Part shown: piece by piece, positions 18,960-28,275 of the stretch
Position numbering within the stretch: the stretch's first letter is position 1
Layout: the number at the start of each line of letters is the position of its first letter
NCBI RefSeq assembly: GCF_003315035.1
Contig: NZ_QNRE01000001.1
Coordinates: 903,224 to 967,223, forward strand
From: Nocardia puris
GTDB taxonomy: Bacteria > Actinomycetota > Actinomycetes > Mycobacteriales > Mycobacteriaceae
Direction: 5' to 3'
Length of the DNA stretch: 64,000 nucleotides
Translations under genes and position numbers: made by a program
The notes under the pieces: model-generated
The model's database searches: none
The model's input: the letters and a program-made list of their open reading frames with translations, nothing else
Told to the model about the DNA's origin: nothing

Positions 18960-20384
18960 TCAGTTCAGATCCGCGGGCGCGGACAGCGTGCCCCGCACGG
19001 CTGTCGCGGCCGCCACCAGCGGGGAAACCAGGTGGGTGCGGCCACCTTTGCCCTGCCTGCCCTCGAAGTTGCGGTTGGAGGTGGAGGCGCAGCGCTGGCC
19101 CGGGGAAAGCTGATCGGGGTTCATTCCCAGGCACATCGAGCAACCCGCCTGCCGCCATTCGGCGCCCGCGGCGGTGAAAATCTCGCCCAATCCTTCTTTT
19201 TCCGCCTGCGCCCGCACCCGCATCGAGCCCGGTACAACCAGCATTCGCACACCCTCGGCGACGCGGCGTCCCTTCAAAATCCCGGCCACCGCGCGCAAAT
19301 CCTCGATGCGCCCGTTGGTGCACGATCCGACGAATACGGTGTCGATCGGGATCTGCCGAAGCGGAGTTCCCGGCTCCAAATCCATGTACCGCAGCGCTTT
19401 CTCCGCGGCCTGGCGCTCGTTCTCGTCGGCAATGGCGGCCGGATCGGGGACGGCCTCGCCCAGCGGCAGGCCCTGGCCCGGGTTGGTGCCCCAGGTGACG
19501 AACGGCGTCAGCGCGCTGCCGTCGATGTGCACCTCGGCGTCGAAAACCGCGCCCTCGTCGGTCTTCAGCGCCTCCCACGCCGCGACCGCCGCGTCCCAGT
19601 CCGCGCCCTGCGGCGCGTGCGGGCGGCCCTTCAGGAACTCGTAGGTGATCTCGTCGGGGGCCACCATGCCGGCGCGGGCGCCCGCCTCGATGGACATGTT
19701 GCACATCGTCATCCGCGCCTCCATCGACATGGCGCGCACGGCCTCGCCGCGGTACTCCAGCACGTAGCCCTGGCCGCCGCCGGTCCCGATCTTCGCGATC
19801 ACCGCCAGGATCACGTCTTTGGACGTGACGCCCTCGGCCAGCGTGCCGTCGATATTGACGGCCATCGTCTTGAACGGGCGCAGCGACAGCGTCTGGGTGG
19901 CGAGCACGTGCTCGACCTCGCTGGTGCCGATGCCCATCGCCAGCGCGCCGAACGCGCCGTGCGTGGAGGTGTGGCTGTCGCCGCACACCACGGTCATCCC
20001 GGGCTGGGTCAGGCCGAGCTGCGGGCCGACCACGTGCACGATGCCCTGATCCAGATCACCCATGGGGTGCAGGCGGACACCGAATTCCTCACAATTGCGG
20101 CGCAGCGTCTCGACCTGGGTCCGCGAGACGGGATCGGCGATGGGCTTATCGATATCGATGGTGGGGACGTTGTGGTCCTCGGTGGCGATGGTGAGGTCAA
20201 GGCGGCGCACCGGACGCCCGGCGGCGCGCAGGCCGTCGAACGCCTGGGGGCTGGTGACCTCGTGCACGAGGTGCAGATCGATGTAGATCAGATCGGGCTC
20301 GCGCGCGGCGCCCTCTCCCTCGCCGCGGACGACGACATGCTCTTCCCACACCTTCTCGGCCAGGGTGCGTGGGCGGTCGGCCAT
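18960..20384 (-). CDS. leuC: 3-isopropylmalate dehydratase, large subunit
   Basis: 474-residue aconitase-family subunit that carries the [4Fe-4S] cluster for leucine synthesis. Conserved [38 protein letters not shown] and [14 protein letters not shown] give the three cluster cysteines. ATG 20384 was chosen ([11 protein letters not shown]) because GAAAGGTG lies just upstream and it matches the usual N-terminus. The IclR regulator is divergent 178 bases away and probably controls this operon. Confidence 0.97.
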   Translation of the reverse strand: MADRPRTLAEKVWEEHVVVRGEGEGAAREPDLIYIDLHLVHEVTSPQAFDGLRAAGRPVRRLDLTIATEDHNVPTIDIDKPIADPVSRTQVETLRRNCEEFGVRLHPMGDLDQGIVHVVGPQLGLTQPGMTVVCGDSHTSTHGAFGALAMGIGTSEVEHVLATQTLSLRPFKTMAVNIDGTLAEGVTSKDVILAVIAKIGTGGGQGYVLEYRGEAVRAMSMEARMTMCNMSIEAGARAGMVAPDEITYEFLKGRPHAPQGADWDAAVAAWEALKTDEGAVFDAEVHIDGSALTPFVTWGTNPGQGLPLGEAVPDPAAIADENERQAAEKALRYMDLEPGTPLRQIPIDTVFVGSCTNGRIEDLRAVAGILKGRRVAEGVRMLVVPGSMRVRAQAEKEGLGEIFTAAGAEWRQAGCSMCLGMNPDQLSPGQRCASTSNRNFEGRQGKGGRTHLVSPLVAAATAVRGTLSAPADLN

Positions 20385-20525
20385 TCTCGGATCACCTTTC
20401 GGACGAGCAGCGGGGGGTTCGCGATCCGGGCTGGGCGCGCCGCTCCCGCTGCACAACGTTGTGGTCGCGTCGGCGGATACCTCGACCACCGGCGCCGCCG
20501 GGCTGCGGCGACATGCCAGACAGAG

Positions 20526-20556
20526 TTGACTATCTCAATATCCGAGACGCTAATAT
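20526..20556 (+). promoter_or_regulatory. Promoter for the IclR regulator, likely leaderless; operator candidates
   Basis: TTGACT (20526-20531) and TAATAT (20551-20556) are spaced 19 bases apart. The TAATAT ends six bases before the ATG, so transcription would begin at or next to that ATG, giving a leaderless mRNA, common in this phylum. The interval also holds the palindrome TCTC-AATATCC-GAGA (20533-20547) and a second related half, likely operators shared with leuC. Confidence 0.55.
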
Positions 20557-20562
20557 CGTTCT

Positions 20563-21264
20563 ATGAGACAGCATAGCGGCATCGGCGTTCTCGACAAAGC
20601 AGTGGCGGTCCTGTACGCCGTCGCGGAGCATCCCTGCGGTCTCAACGAGCTGTGCACGCGCACCGGCCTGCCCCGCGCCACCGCGCACCGGCTGGCCGTG
20701 GGGCTGGAGGTGCACCGGTTGCTGGCCCGCGACAACAGCGGGACCTGGCGGCCCGGCCCCGCGCTGGCGGAGCTGGCGACGGGCGCGAGCGATCCGTTGC
20801 AGGAGGCGGCCTCGCTCATTCTGCCCCGCCTGCGCGAGATCACCGGCGAGAGCGTCCAGTTGTACCTGCGCGACGGCAACGCGCGCGTCTGCGTGGCCGC
20901 GATGGAACCGCCCTCCGGGTTGCGCGACACCGTACCGATCGGGGCGCGGCTACCGCTCACCGCGGGGTCGGCGGCGAAGGTGTTGGTCGCGTGGGCCGAC
21001 GCCGAGGTGCAGCGCACCGTGCTGTCGGACGCCGTGTTCGGTGAGCGGGCGCTGGCCGAAGTGCGCAAGCGCGGGTGGGCGCAGAGCGCGGCCGAGCGCG
21101 CGGCGGGGGTGGCGAGCGTCTCGGCCCCGGTGCGCGATACGGCGGGCAATGTGGTGGCGGCGGTGTCGGTGTCGGGGCCGATCGACCGGATGGGCCGCAG
21201 GCCGGGGGCGCGGTGGGCAGCGGATCTGGTGGCCGCGGCCGACGCATTGCACAAGCGCCTGTAA
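20563..21264 (+). CDS. ndgR: IclR-family regulator, NdgR/LtbR type
   Basis: 233 residues. N-terminal winged helix (LNELCTRTGLPRATAHRLAV) and C-terminal ligand domain (SGLRDTVPIGARLPLTAGSA, RKRGWAQSAAERAAGVASVS). The IclR gene divergent from leuCD is a conserved actinobacterial pairing: NdgR in Streptomyces, LtbR in Corynebacterium and Rv2989 in M. tuberculosis. These control leucine and other amino acid genes. Regulation of leuCD here is inferred from position and family. Confidence 0.87.
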   Translation: MRQHSGIGVLDKAVAVLYAVAEHPCGLNELCTRTGLPRATAHRLAVGLEVHRLLARDNSGTWRPGPALAELATGASDPLQEAASLILPRLREITGESVQLYLRDGNARVCVAAMEPPSGLRDTVPIGARLPLTAGSAAKVLVAWADAEVQRTVLSDAVFGERALAEVRKRGWAQSAAERAAGVASVSAPVRDTAGNVVAAVSVSGPIDRMGRRPGARWAADLVAAADALHKRL

Positions 21265-21296
21265 CAGGTTTCAGATTCGTTCTCTAGAGTTGGCTC

Positions 21297-21797
21297 ATGG
21301 GAGTCAATCAACGGGCGCAGATCGTGATGTCCGAGGCCGAGGTGGCGGATTTCTTGGCGCGCAGCCGCATCGCGACGCTGGCCACCCTCGGCCCGCAGGG
21401 CACGCCGCACCTGACCGCGATGTGGTACGCGCTCATCGACGGTGAGATCTGGTTCGAGACCAAGGCCAAATCGCAGAAGGCGGTGAACCTGCGCCGCGAC
21501 CCGCGCGTCACCTGCATGGTCGAGGCGGGCCAGACCTACGACCAGCTGCGCGGCGTCGCCCTCGAGGGCCGCGCCGAGATCGTCGACGACCCCGACCGCC
21601 TGTTCGCCGTCGGCGTGAGCGTCTGGGAGCGCTACACGGGCCCCTACTCCGAGGAGGTGCGCCCGCTGGTCGAGAACATGCTCCACAAGCGCGTCGCCGT
21701 CCGCGTGATCCCCACCCGCGTCCGCAGCTGGGACCACCGCAAACTGGGTTTGCCCGAACTGCCGCTCGGCGGCACGACGGCGGGGGCGCTGGACTGA
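21297..21797 (+). CDS. Pyridoxamine-phosphate-oxidase-fold (FMN/F420-type) protein
   Basis: 166 residues with the split-barrel flavin fold: FLARSRIATLATLGPQGTPH, then TAMWYALIDGEIWFETKAKS and QKAVNLRRDPRVTCMVEAG. These actinobacterial PPOX-type proteins bind FMN or F420 and reduce or modify varied substrates. The KAKSQKAVNLRRDPRV pattern is common in the F420-binding subgroup. Presence of cofC in the window makes F420 use plausible, but the substrate is unknown. The gene follows the IclR regulator after 32 bases on the same strand. Confidence 0.82.
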   Translation: MGVNQRAQIVMSEAEVADFLARSRIATLATLGPQGTPHLTAMWYALIDGEIWFETKAKSQKAVNLRRDPRVTCMVEAGQTYDQLRGVALEGRAEIVDDPDRLFAVGVSVWERYTGPYSEEVRPLVENMLHKRVAVRVIPTRVRSWDHRKLGLPELPLGGTTAGALD

Positions 21798-22327
21798 CGG
21801 CGGGGCGACCCACCTTTCGATCCGAGCGCGGTGCGATCGGCGTCGGTTCGAGAGCACCGCTCGAGGCCCGCACCCGCACCGCCATCACCAGCGCGGGTCG
21901 AGTCGGCGACGGTGCGCACGATCCCTCCGGGTGGTGACGCCTCCTCGCCCCGACGTCGCAGGTGGCATCGCCGCGCACCTTCGCACTTGCCGCCCTGAGC
22001 TCCGGTCCGGCATCGAACGCGCCGAGTGCCACACAGAGCGACCACCGCTCGTGCGCGATGCCGGCCTCCCCTGCCGGCCGCGACCGAGCACAGTGGGCCC
22101 ACCAGCCGCGGCCGAATGCGACGCCCACGCACTCGTCGACCCGACGACACCCACGCACACGCAACCACCACTACCGAACGCGACGCCCACAGGGCGAGCC
22201 CGCGTGCCGGGGGAAATTGGGCTGACACGGTCGGCCGGGCGGACTAGCGTCGTGAGCGTTCGACACGATTCGGCTGGGCAGCGCCGCCCGTTAGCGGCGC
22301 GCGGCCGCGACGACAGGAGCAGCAGCC
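21798..22327. other. Intergenic, no gene seen
   Basis: About 530 bases, cytosine-rich on the plus strand, with repeated short words such as GCGACGCCCAC at 22120 and 22180. All long frames here have arginine/proline-rich translations without motifs and look like shadows of GC-rich DNA. The last ~70 bases probably hold the promoter of the DUF5302 gene. Confidence 0.5.
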
Positions 22328-22513
22328 ATGACGGAATCGGGTAATTCACACGGCAATGCCGACGAGGTGAAGCGCAAGTTCCGCGAGGCACTGGAACGCA
22401 AGAACGCCCATCACGCCCAGTCGGGAGGCGCCCACCTGGACGGCCACTCGAAGGCCAACGGCCCTCACAACGCCGCCAGCCACAAGCGCGAGTTCCGCCG
22501 CAAGAGCGGATAG
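22328..22513 (+). CDS. DUF5302 small basic protein
   Basis: 61 residues starting at ATG 22328, with AGGAG 11 bases upstream. The sequence is hydrophilic and His/Lys-rich: EVKRKFREALERKNAH near the start and HKREFRRKSG at the end, which are the family's conserved blocks. DUF5302 proteins are short actinobacterial proteins of unknown role. A clear terminator follows 15 bases after the stop, supporting a real transcription unit. Confidence 0.8.
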   Translation: MTESGNSHGNADEVKRKFREALERKNAHHAQSGGAHLDGHSKANGPHNAASHKREFRRKSG

Positions 22514-22528
22514 AACCCGCCCCACCGC

Positions 22529-22569
22529 AACGGCCCGCCGCCAGCCCTTCCGGCAAGCGGCGGGCCGTT
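22529..22569 (+). terminator. Terminator after DUF5302 gene
   Basis: 13-bp stem, AACGGCCCGCCGC against GCGGCGGGCCGTT, with a 15-base loop, just after the stop of the small gene. Confidence 0.75.
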
Positions 22570-22661
22570 CCGCGTCAACGGCCGTCAGCCCGCAGCATCA
22601 CACCCCGGCCGGCCACCCGAAGACCACGCACAAAGCCGCACTCCACCGAGCGCACCCACCA

Positions 22662-22864
22662 CCACGCGGCGAAGCCCGCGAATCCCACCGGCAGATCAGC
22701 GAACGCAACCACCGACACCCAGCGACCGCCCCACAACTCCCCCAACCCTCGCCCACCACGCGGCGAAGCCCGCGAACACCGTCCACGCGAGACAACCACC
22801 AACAAACCCGCCGACATCCACCCAACGCACCACCAAGACGCGGCGAAGCCCGCGAACACCGTCC
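22662..22864. repeat. Triplicated ~27-bp direct repeat in C-rich intergenic DNA
   Basis: The word ACGCGGCGAAGCCCGCGAA occurs at 22664, 22758 and 22838. The last two copies extend identically through CACCGTCC. The surrounding 400 bases are very C/A-rich on the plus strand and hold no convincing gene. Downstream (22960-23020) are further GC-rich hairpins of the form GGGGGGC...GCCCCGCC. Purpose unknown. Confidence 0.7.
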
Positions 22865-23033
22865 CCAAAGACGACCAACGACGCCCCCACCGATTCCCCA
22901 CCAACGGAACCACCCCACCCCCGCAGCCACCCCACCCAACGCACCCACCACGACAAGGGGGGTCCGGGGGGCAACGCCCCGCCGGGCGGGGCCGCGGGGG
23001 CTGCGCCCCCGCAAAAGCATTGCGAAGCAAAAA

Positions 23034-23062
23034 CGGCCCATGCTCTCCATGAGCATGGGCCG
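23034..23062 (-). terminator. Terminator of the tRNA-Gln/tRNA-Glu unit
   Basis: Perfect 12-bp stem (CGGCCCATGCTC / GAGCATGGGCCG), five-base loop, followed on the reverse strand by TTTTT. It lies 11 bases beyond the 3' end of tRNA-Glu. Confidence 0.85.
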
Positions 23063-23072
23063 CCGATTTGCG

Positions 23073-23145
23073 TAGCCCCGACGGGATTCGAACCCGCGCT
23101 ACCGCCTTGAGAGGGCGGCGTCCTAGGCCGCTAGACGACGGGGCC
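23073..23145 (-). tRNA. tRNA-Glu, anticodon CUC
   Basis: 73 bases on the reverse strand. The anticodon arm reads CCGCC-CTCTCAA-GGCGG, giving CUC. The D-loop TAGCGG, the T-arm GCGGG-TTCGAAT-CCCGT and a 7-bp acceptor stem with a G-U closing pair fold normally. No encoded CCA. It is charged by GltX, whose gene is just upstream. Confidence 0.95.
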
Positions 23146-23299
23146 AGGACTGAATCATCCGATTTCTCGGTGATCCTCCGGTGTGGATCTTTCGATCCGG
23201 TGGAAGCTCGGTTAGCTTAGCGCACCGAAGCTCGGCGACCAAATCGCCGGATGCTGAACAACTTTCGGCCGCGAACCGAGAGCGATGCAACATTCTCCG

Positions 23300-23371
23300 C
23301 TGGGGTACCAGGACTCGAACCTAGAATGGCTGAACCAGAATCAGCTGTGTTGCCAATTACACCATACCCCA
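23300..23371 (-). tRNA. tRNA-Gln, anticodon CUG
   Basis: 72 bases on the reverse strand. Acceptor TGGGGTA pairs with TACCCCA. The anticodon loop is TTCTGGT, giving CUG, in stem AGCTG/CAGCC, and the T-arm is CTAGG-TTCGAGT-CCTGG. It lies 154 bases upstream of tRNA-Glu and probably shares its transcript. Confidence 0.95.
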
Positions 23372-23573
23372 ATGACCAGGCTCTTCGACCCCGCTACCTG
23401 GCTGGCTTCGGGGCCTCGTTCCGGCCGAGAAAGAGACTACCAAACCTCTGCCGGTAAACTACAAATCGCCTGGTCAAACCCACCTTTTCGAGCGCTCGGG
23501 CGGCCGTGTGCCGACCGGGTGGCGATCCCGGCCGGCACACGGGGCGGACGAAGGCCCCGCGACGTTCGGCCCG

Positions 23574-25049
23574 TCAGGCGCTCTGCGCCGACCACTCCCG
23601 CGCGGAGCGCAACCGCGCGAGGGTGGTGTCGCGGCCGAGCAGTTCGAGCGATTCGTACAGTGGCGGGCTGATGTGCGACCCGGTCACCCCGACCCGCACC
23701 GGCGCGAACGCCTTGCGCGGTTTGAGCCCCAGATCGTCGATGAGAGCGGTTTTCAGCGCCTCTTCGAGGGCCGGGGTGGTCCACTCGGCCACCGGCTCCA
23801 GCGCGGCGATCGCGGCGTCCAATACCGGGGTGGCGTCGGCGCCGAGATTCTTGGCGGCCGCGGCCTCGTCGACGGTGAACTCGTCCTCGGGCACGAACAG
23901 GAAACGCAGCAGCCCCCAGGCGTCGCCCAGGACGACGATCCTGGTCTGCACCAATTCGGCCGCCGCGGCGAACACCTTGTCGTCCACTTCGGCCCCGATG
24001 TGGCCCTGTGCGGTGAGGAACTCGCGCAGCCTGCGGGTGAAATCGCCGGGCTCCAGCAACCGAATGTGTTCGGCGTTGAGCGCGTCGGCCTTCTTCTGGT
24101 CGAATCGGGCCGGATTCGAATTCACTTTCGATATGTCGAAGGCCTCGACCATCTCCGCCATGGAGAACACGTCGTGGTCGTCGGCGATGCTCCAACCGAG
24201 TAGCGCGAGGTAATTCAGCAAACCCTCGGGGATGAATCCGCGGTCGCGGTGCGCGAACAGATTGGACTCCGGATCACGCTTGGACAACTTCTTGTTGCCC
24301 TGGCCCATCACGAACGGCAGGTGACCGAACTCGGGCGTGAACTCGGCGACCCCGATGCGCCGCAGCGCCGCGTACAGCGCGAGCTGGCGGGGCGTCGAGG
24401 AGAGCAGGTCTTCGCCGCGCAACACGTGGGTGATCCGCATGAGCGCGTCGTCGACGGGATTGACCAGCGTGTAGAGCGGGTCGCCGTTGCCGCGGGTGAG
24501 CGCGAAGTCGGGCACGGTGCCCGCCTTGAAGGTGGTCTCGCCGCGCACCAGATCGTTCCAGGTGAGATCTTCGTCGGGCATCCGCAACCGGATGACGGCG
24601 GGCCGTCCGGCGTCGCGGTACGCCTCGATCGCCTCGAGGGTGAGGTCGCGGTCGTAGTTGTCGTAGCCGAGCTTCGGATCGCGGCCCGCGGCCCGGTGGC
24701 GCGCCTCGACTTCCTCGGGGGTGGAGAAGGATTCGTACGCTTCGCCCGCTTCGAGCAACTTGCGCACCACATCCAGGTGGAGGTCGCGCCGCTGGGACTG
24801 ACGGTAGGGGCCGTAGGGGCCGCCGACCTCGGGGCCTTCGTCCCAGGTGAGCCCGAGCCAGCGCAGCGCGTCGAGCAGCGACTGGTAGGACTCCTCGGAA
24901 TCGCGTGCCGCGTCGGTGTCCTCGATGCGGAAGACGAACGTGCCGCCGGTGTGGCGCGCGTACGCCCAGTTGAACAGCGCCGTGCGGATCAGGCCGACGT
25001 GCGGCGTTCCGGTCGGCGACGGGCAGAATCGGACCCGTACTTGTGTCAT
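23574..25049 (-). CDS. gltX: Glutamyl-tRNA synthetase
   Basis: 491-residue class I synthetase starting at ATG 25049. The HIGH-like motif ([20 protein letters not shown]) and the KLSKR loop ([14 protein letters not shown]) are intact. It charges tRNA-Glu. In bacteria without a glutaminyl-tRNA synthetase it also misacylates tRNA-Gln for GatCAB to correct. Both tRNA genes lie immediately downstream and gatB is at the window end, consistent with that route. FAH-like gene is 14 bases upstream. Confidence 0.97.
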   Translation of the reverse strand: MTQVRVRFCPSPTGTPHVGLIRTALFNWAYARHTGGTFVFRIEDTDAARDSEESYQSLLDALRWLGLTWDEGPEVGGPYGPYRQSQRRDLHLDVVRKLLEAGEAYESFSTPEEVEARHRAAGRDPKLGYDNYDRDLTLEAIEAYRDAGRPAVIRLRMPDEDLTWNDLVRGETTFKAGTVPDFALTRGNGDPLYTLVNPVDDALMRITHVLRGEDLLSSTPRQLALYAALRRIGVAEFTPEFGHLPFVMGQGNKKLSKRDPESNLFAHRDRGFIPEGLLNYLALLGWSIADDHDVFSMAEMVEAFDISKVNSNPARFDQKKADALNAEHIRLLEPGDFTRRLREFLTAQGHIGAEVDDKVFAAAAELVQTRIVVLGDAWGLLRFLFVPEDEFTVDEAAAAKNLGADATPVLDAAIAALEPVAEWTTPALEEALKTALIDDLGLKPRKAFAPVRVGVTGSHISPPLYESLELLGRDTTLARLRSAREWSAQSA

Positions 25050-25063
25050 GGCTCTCTTTCGAT

Positions 25064-25852
25064 TCAGCGTTTGGCGGCAACGGGATTGGTGAGCGTGCCC
25101 AGGCCCGAGACGGTGACCGACACCTGTTGCCCGTGCACCATCGGGCCCACGCCTTCCGGTGTGCCGGTGAGGATCACGTCGCCGGGCAGCAGGGTCATGA
25201 CCGCGCTCACCCATTCGACCAGGGCCGGAATATCGTGCAGCAGAAGCGAAGTGCGGCTGCGCTGGCGGACCTCGCCGTCGAGCTCGGTGACGATCTCGAG
25301 ATCGGCCGGATCGAGGTCGGTCTCGATCCAGGGCCCGAGCGGGCAGAACGTGTCGTACCCCTTGGCGCGGGTCCACTGACCGTCCTGGCGCTGCTGGTCG
25401 CGGGCGGTGACGTCGTTCGCCACGGTGTAGCCGAGGATCACGTCCTTGGCGCGCGCGGCGGGCACGTCCTTGCACGGGCGGCCGATGACGACGGCGAGCT
25501 CGCCCTCGTAGTCGACCTGAGACGAGCTGGGCGGCAGGATGATCGGCGCGTTCGGGCCGACGATGGCGGTGCTCGGCTTCATGAAGATGACGGGCGTTTC
25601 CGGGGCGGGGCCGCCCATTTCGGCGGCGTGGGCGGCGTAGTTCTTGCCGACGCAGATCACCTTGCTCGCCAGGATGGGAGCGAGCAGGCGCACGTCGGCC
25701 AACGGCCAGGTGCGCCCGGTGAAGGTCGGCGTACCGAACGGGTGTTCGGCGATCTCCTTGGCGACGGCGGAACCGCCCGCGCCGCCGCCCCCCTCCCCCT
25801 CGATGCTGACGAACGCGACCCCATCGGGACTGGCAACTCGACCTAGACGCAT
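25064..25852 (-). CDS. Fumarylacetoacetate-hydrolase-family protein
   Basis: 262 residues with the FAH fold. [44 protein letters not shown] (metal ligands Glu) and [15 protein letters not shown] are the usual family marks. Members hydrolyse C-C bonds in acylpyruvates or decarboxylate oxaloacetate. The real substrate is unknown. Placed 14 bases upstream of gltX on the same strand, as in mycobacteria, so probably in the same operon. Confidence 0.9.
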   Translation of the reverse strand: MRLGRVASPDGVAFVSIEGEGGGGAGGSAVAKEIAEHPFGTPTFTGRTWPLADVRLLAPILASKVICVGKNYAAHAAEMGGPAPETPVIFMKPSTAIVGPNAPIILPPSSSQVDYEGELAVVIGRPCKDVPAARAKDVILGYTVANDVTARDQQRQDGQWTRAKGYDTFCPLGPWIETDLDPADLEIVTELDGEVRQRSRTSLLLHDIPALVEWVSAVMTLLPGDVILTGTPEGVGPMVHGQQVSVTVSGLGTLTNPVAAKR

Positions 25853-26023
25853 GGCCGGAAGTCTATCGACCTGCCCGAACGCGCCCGACCGCGCGGTCGG
25901 ATACCCCAGGCAGGCGGCACGCGCGCCATCCGGCGCGACAGCGGTGTCCGCGCGGGTGTAGCGTGAGCCCTGCGTTCATCTTATGGGAATAGAGTCCCAA
26001 TATTTGAGATTGAGGTGAAGCCG

Positions 26024-27202
26024 ATGGCTACCGTGACCGAGATCCGCGACTCCCGGATGTGGTCCATGCTCGGCCTCGGCGTGTTCGCGCAGGCGGCCAG
26101 CGCGATGTTCGTCCACGGCACTCCGTTCCTGCTGCCCGCGCTCACGTCGGGCGGGATGTCGCTGCCCGCCGCAGGGTTGCTGGTAGCCATGCCGACCGTC
26201 GGACTGGTGTGCACGCTCATCGCCTGGGGCTATGTGGTGGATCGCATAGGCGAGCGAAAGGTGTTGGTGGGCGGGCCTTTGGTGATGTTCGTCGCAGGAT
26301 GCGCGGCCGCGACAGTGACGAACGAAATCGCCTTGGGCGCACTGCTGTTCCTCGGCGGCATCGGCGCGGCCAGCACGAACGGCGCGAGCGGCCGCGTGAT
26401 CGTGGGCTGGTTCCCGCCGCACCGGCGCGGTCTGGCGATGGGTATCCGCCAGAGCGCGCAACCGCTCGGCGTCGGGCTGGGCGCGCTGGCGATCCCCGCC
26501 GTCGCTGGGGCGCACGGGGTTTCGGCCGCACTGCTGGTACCGGCCGTGATGGCCGGGGTGGCGGCGGGCGCCTGCTTCCTCGGCATCATCGATCCGCCGC
26601 GTCCGAAAGGCACCGCCGCCGACCGTGCCAATCCGTATCGCGGTGACGCGACACTCTGGCGCATTCACGCTGTGTCGATCCTGCTGTGCATCCCGCAGGG
26701 CACGCTGTGGACGTTCGCGCTGCTGTGGCTGCACCTGGACGCCGGCTGGTCGATCCCGGCCGCGAGCGCGCTGGTGGTGGTGACGCAGGTGCTGGGCGCG
26801 TTCGGCCGGATCGGCGCGGGCGCGTGGTCGGACCGCGTGGGCAGCAGGCTCGGCCCGCTGCGCACGGTGGCCGTGGCGGCCGTGATCTCCACGGGCGCCC
26901 TGGCTTTCGCGGCGTGGACGCACTGGTGGTGGGCGGCGATCCCCCTGCTGGTCGCGGCGTCGGTGATCACGGTCTCCGACAACGGTTTGGCGTTCACCGC
27001 CGTCGCCGAGCACGCCGGGCCGCACTGGAGCGGGCGGGGCCTGGGCATTCAGAACACCGGCCAGAACCTCGCGATCGCCGCCATCCCACCGGTTTTCGGC
27101 GCACTGATCACCGTCACCGGCTTCGAGGCCGCCTACCTGGCCGCCGCGCTGTGCGCGACGGCGGCGATCCCGCTCGTGCCGACCGAGCGCCGTTCTCGGT
27201 GA
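26024..27202 (+). CDS. Major facilitator superfamily transporter
   Basis: 392 residues, about 12 membrane helices. The loop-2/3 motif GYVVDRIGERKVLVGGPLVM (MFS signature G-x-x-x-D-R-x-G-x-R-R/K) is clear. ATG 26024 was preferred over GTG 26015 because GAGGTGAAG upstream fits a ribosome site. Substrate cannot be named. No regulator adjoins it on the same strand. Confidence 0.87.
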   Translation: MATVTEIRDSRMWSMLGLGVFAQAASAMFVHGTPFLLPALTSGGMSLPAAGLLVAMPTVGLVCTLIAWGYVVDRIGERKVLVGGPLVMFVAGCAAATVTNEIALGALLFLGGIGAASTNGASGRVIVGWFPPHRRGLAMGIRQSAQPLGVGLGALAIPAVAGAHGVSAALLVPAVMAGVAAGACFLGIIDPPRPKGTAADRANPYRGDATLWRIHAVSILLCIPQGTLWTFALLWLHLDAGWSIPAASALVVVTQVLGAFGRIGAGAWSDRVGSRLGPLRTVAVAAVISTGALAFAAWTHWWWAAIPLLVAASVITVSDNGLAFTAVAEHAGPHWSGRGLGIQNTGQNLAIAAIPPVFGALITVTGFEAAYLAAALCATAAIPLVPTERRSR

Positions 27203-27583
27203 CCCGCCGGTTTCCCCGGCAGACGGCGACCGACTCCGCGTGCGTGACGCCCGGCGGCGGCGGAAAAGCCGCCGAGGAACGCGAGTCCCGCGCCCGTATC
27301 AGGTGCCTCCGATCACGCACAGCACCGAACCTGCGCTCGCCGCAGCAGCTTCGCGGCCGAAACCCGGCGTCGCAACCGTCGACCGCTCGCCGCCCAGGCC
27401 GAGCCGAGCTCGGACGTTCGCAACGCTGCCGGAGGGGACGACCTCGCTGAAGCGACCGAGCGGTCGCCAGGAAAGCAGCGGTCGGTGACGCGACGGCGTA
27501 GAGGTGCGGAGCGTGGCGGCGACGAGCTGGGCGGCCCGATGCGTGACGAGACCCGCTGCGACAGAACCACGTTGGTGGAACAC
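27203..27583. other. Intergenic, no gene seen
   Basis: About 380 bases between the MFS gene and a convergent Uma2 gene. Open frames on both strands are arginine/serine-rich with no family motifs. I see no terminator hairpin of note and no repeat. Confidence 0.5.
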
Positions 27584-28171
27584 TCACACCTCGAGCAGCG
27601 CGGCCGGGTGCACGGTGACCCGAAAGTGGTTGTCCCGCCCGATTTTCGTGTCCAGGGTGGCGCCGGCGCCGACGGAGGGCGCGGACCGGTACATCTCCCC
27701 GTCGAGCACGAACGGGTGGATGCGGACGTCGGGGTGGTGCTCGACGATCCAGTAGTGCTGGATGCCGACCGCGGCGTACTCGCGCACCTTGCGCACGCGG
27801 TCGGTGCGTTCGCTGCCGGTGCCCGGCGCGATCACCTCGACGGCCAGGTGCACGGCCTCGCCCGGGATGACGCGGGGCGGCCCGGCGACGACGGCGGCGC
27901 GCACCACATCGCGCGGCACCACCACGATGTCGGGTCTGCGCACACCGCCGGGCGTGGTGATCGCCCAGCCGCCGCCCACGCACACGTGCACCGCGTGGTC
28001 GGCGCCCACGTCGAGGAAGCGCGCGAGCCGCTGCGTCACGTGATTGTGCCGGGCGCCGCGCACCAGTTCGACGAGCCAGCCGTCCTCGAGTTCGTAGCTC
28101 TTCCCGTCCTCGGGGAGGGTGTGCAGGTCCCGGACCGTGTACGGCCCGCATCCGCGTTTCGTTGTTCGCAC
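27584..28171 (-). CDS. Uma2-family putative nuclease (DUF820)
   Basis: 195 residues from GTG 28171, behind a GAGGGGAGG ribosome site. PD-(D/E)xK-like fold: RRPDIVVVPRDVV, AVHLAVEVIAPGTGSERTDR and KVREYAAVGIQHYWIVEHHP are the Uma2 hallmarks (Asp, Glu-x-Ile, Tyr). The family expands strongly in actinobacteria and cyanobacteria. Its function is unproven and nuclease activity is inferred from the fold. It is a single gene convergent with the MFS gene. Confidence 0.88.
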   Translation of the reverse strand: MRTTKRGCGPYTVRDLHTLPEDGKSYELEDGWLVELVRGARHNHVTQRLARFLDVGADHAVHVCVGGGWAITTPGGVRRPDIVVVPRDVVRAAVVAGPPRVIPGEAVHLAVEVIAPGTGSERTDRVRKVREYAAVGIQHYWIVEHHPDVRIHPFVLDGEMYRSAPSVGAGATLDTKIGRDNHFRVTVHPAALLEV

Positions 28172-28235
28172 CCGCCTCCCCTCTCATCCGGTCGCGCGTG
28201 TGGAACCACCGATGCTAGTGGCATACCCGCAAAAA

Positions 28236-28263
28236 CGGCCCCGCACCGGCGGATGCGGGGCCG
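28236..28263 (-). terminator. Terminator after leuB
   Basis: 10-bp stem CGGCCCCGCA / TGCGGGGCCG with an 8-base loop, followed on the reverse strand by TTTTT, just beyond the leuB stop. Confidence 0.8.
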
Positions 28264-28275
28264 CTTACGACGAGG

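Noticed and set aside
22575-23056. Several overlapping reverse-strand frames of 90-150 codons
   Set aside because: Translations are G/W/V-rich with repeats mirroring the DNA repeat; no ribosome site, and they run through hairpins. Looks like compositional shadow of the repeat block.
27584-28171. Uma2 gene as part of a transposon
   Set aside because: No inverted repeats, target duplication or transposase nearby.
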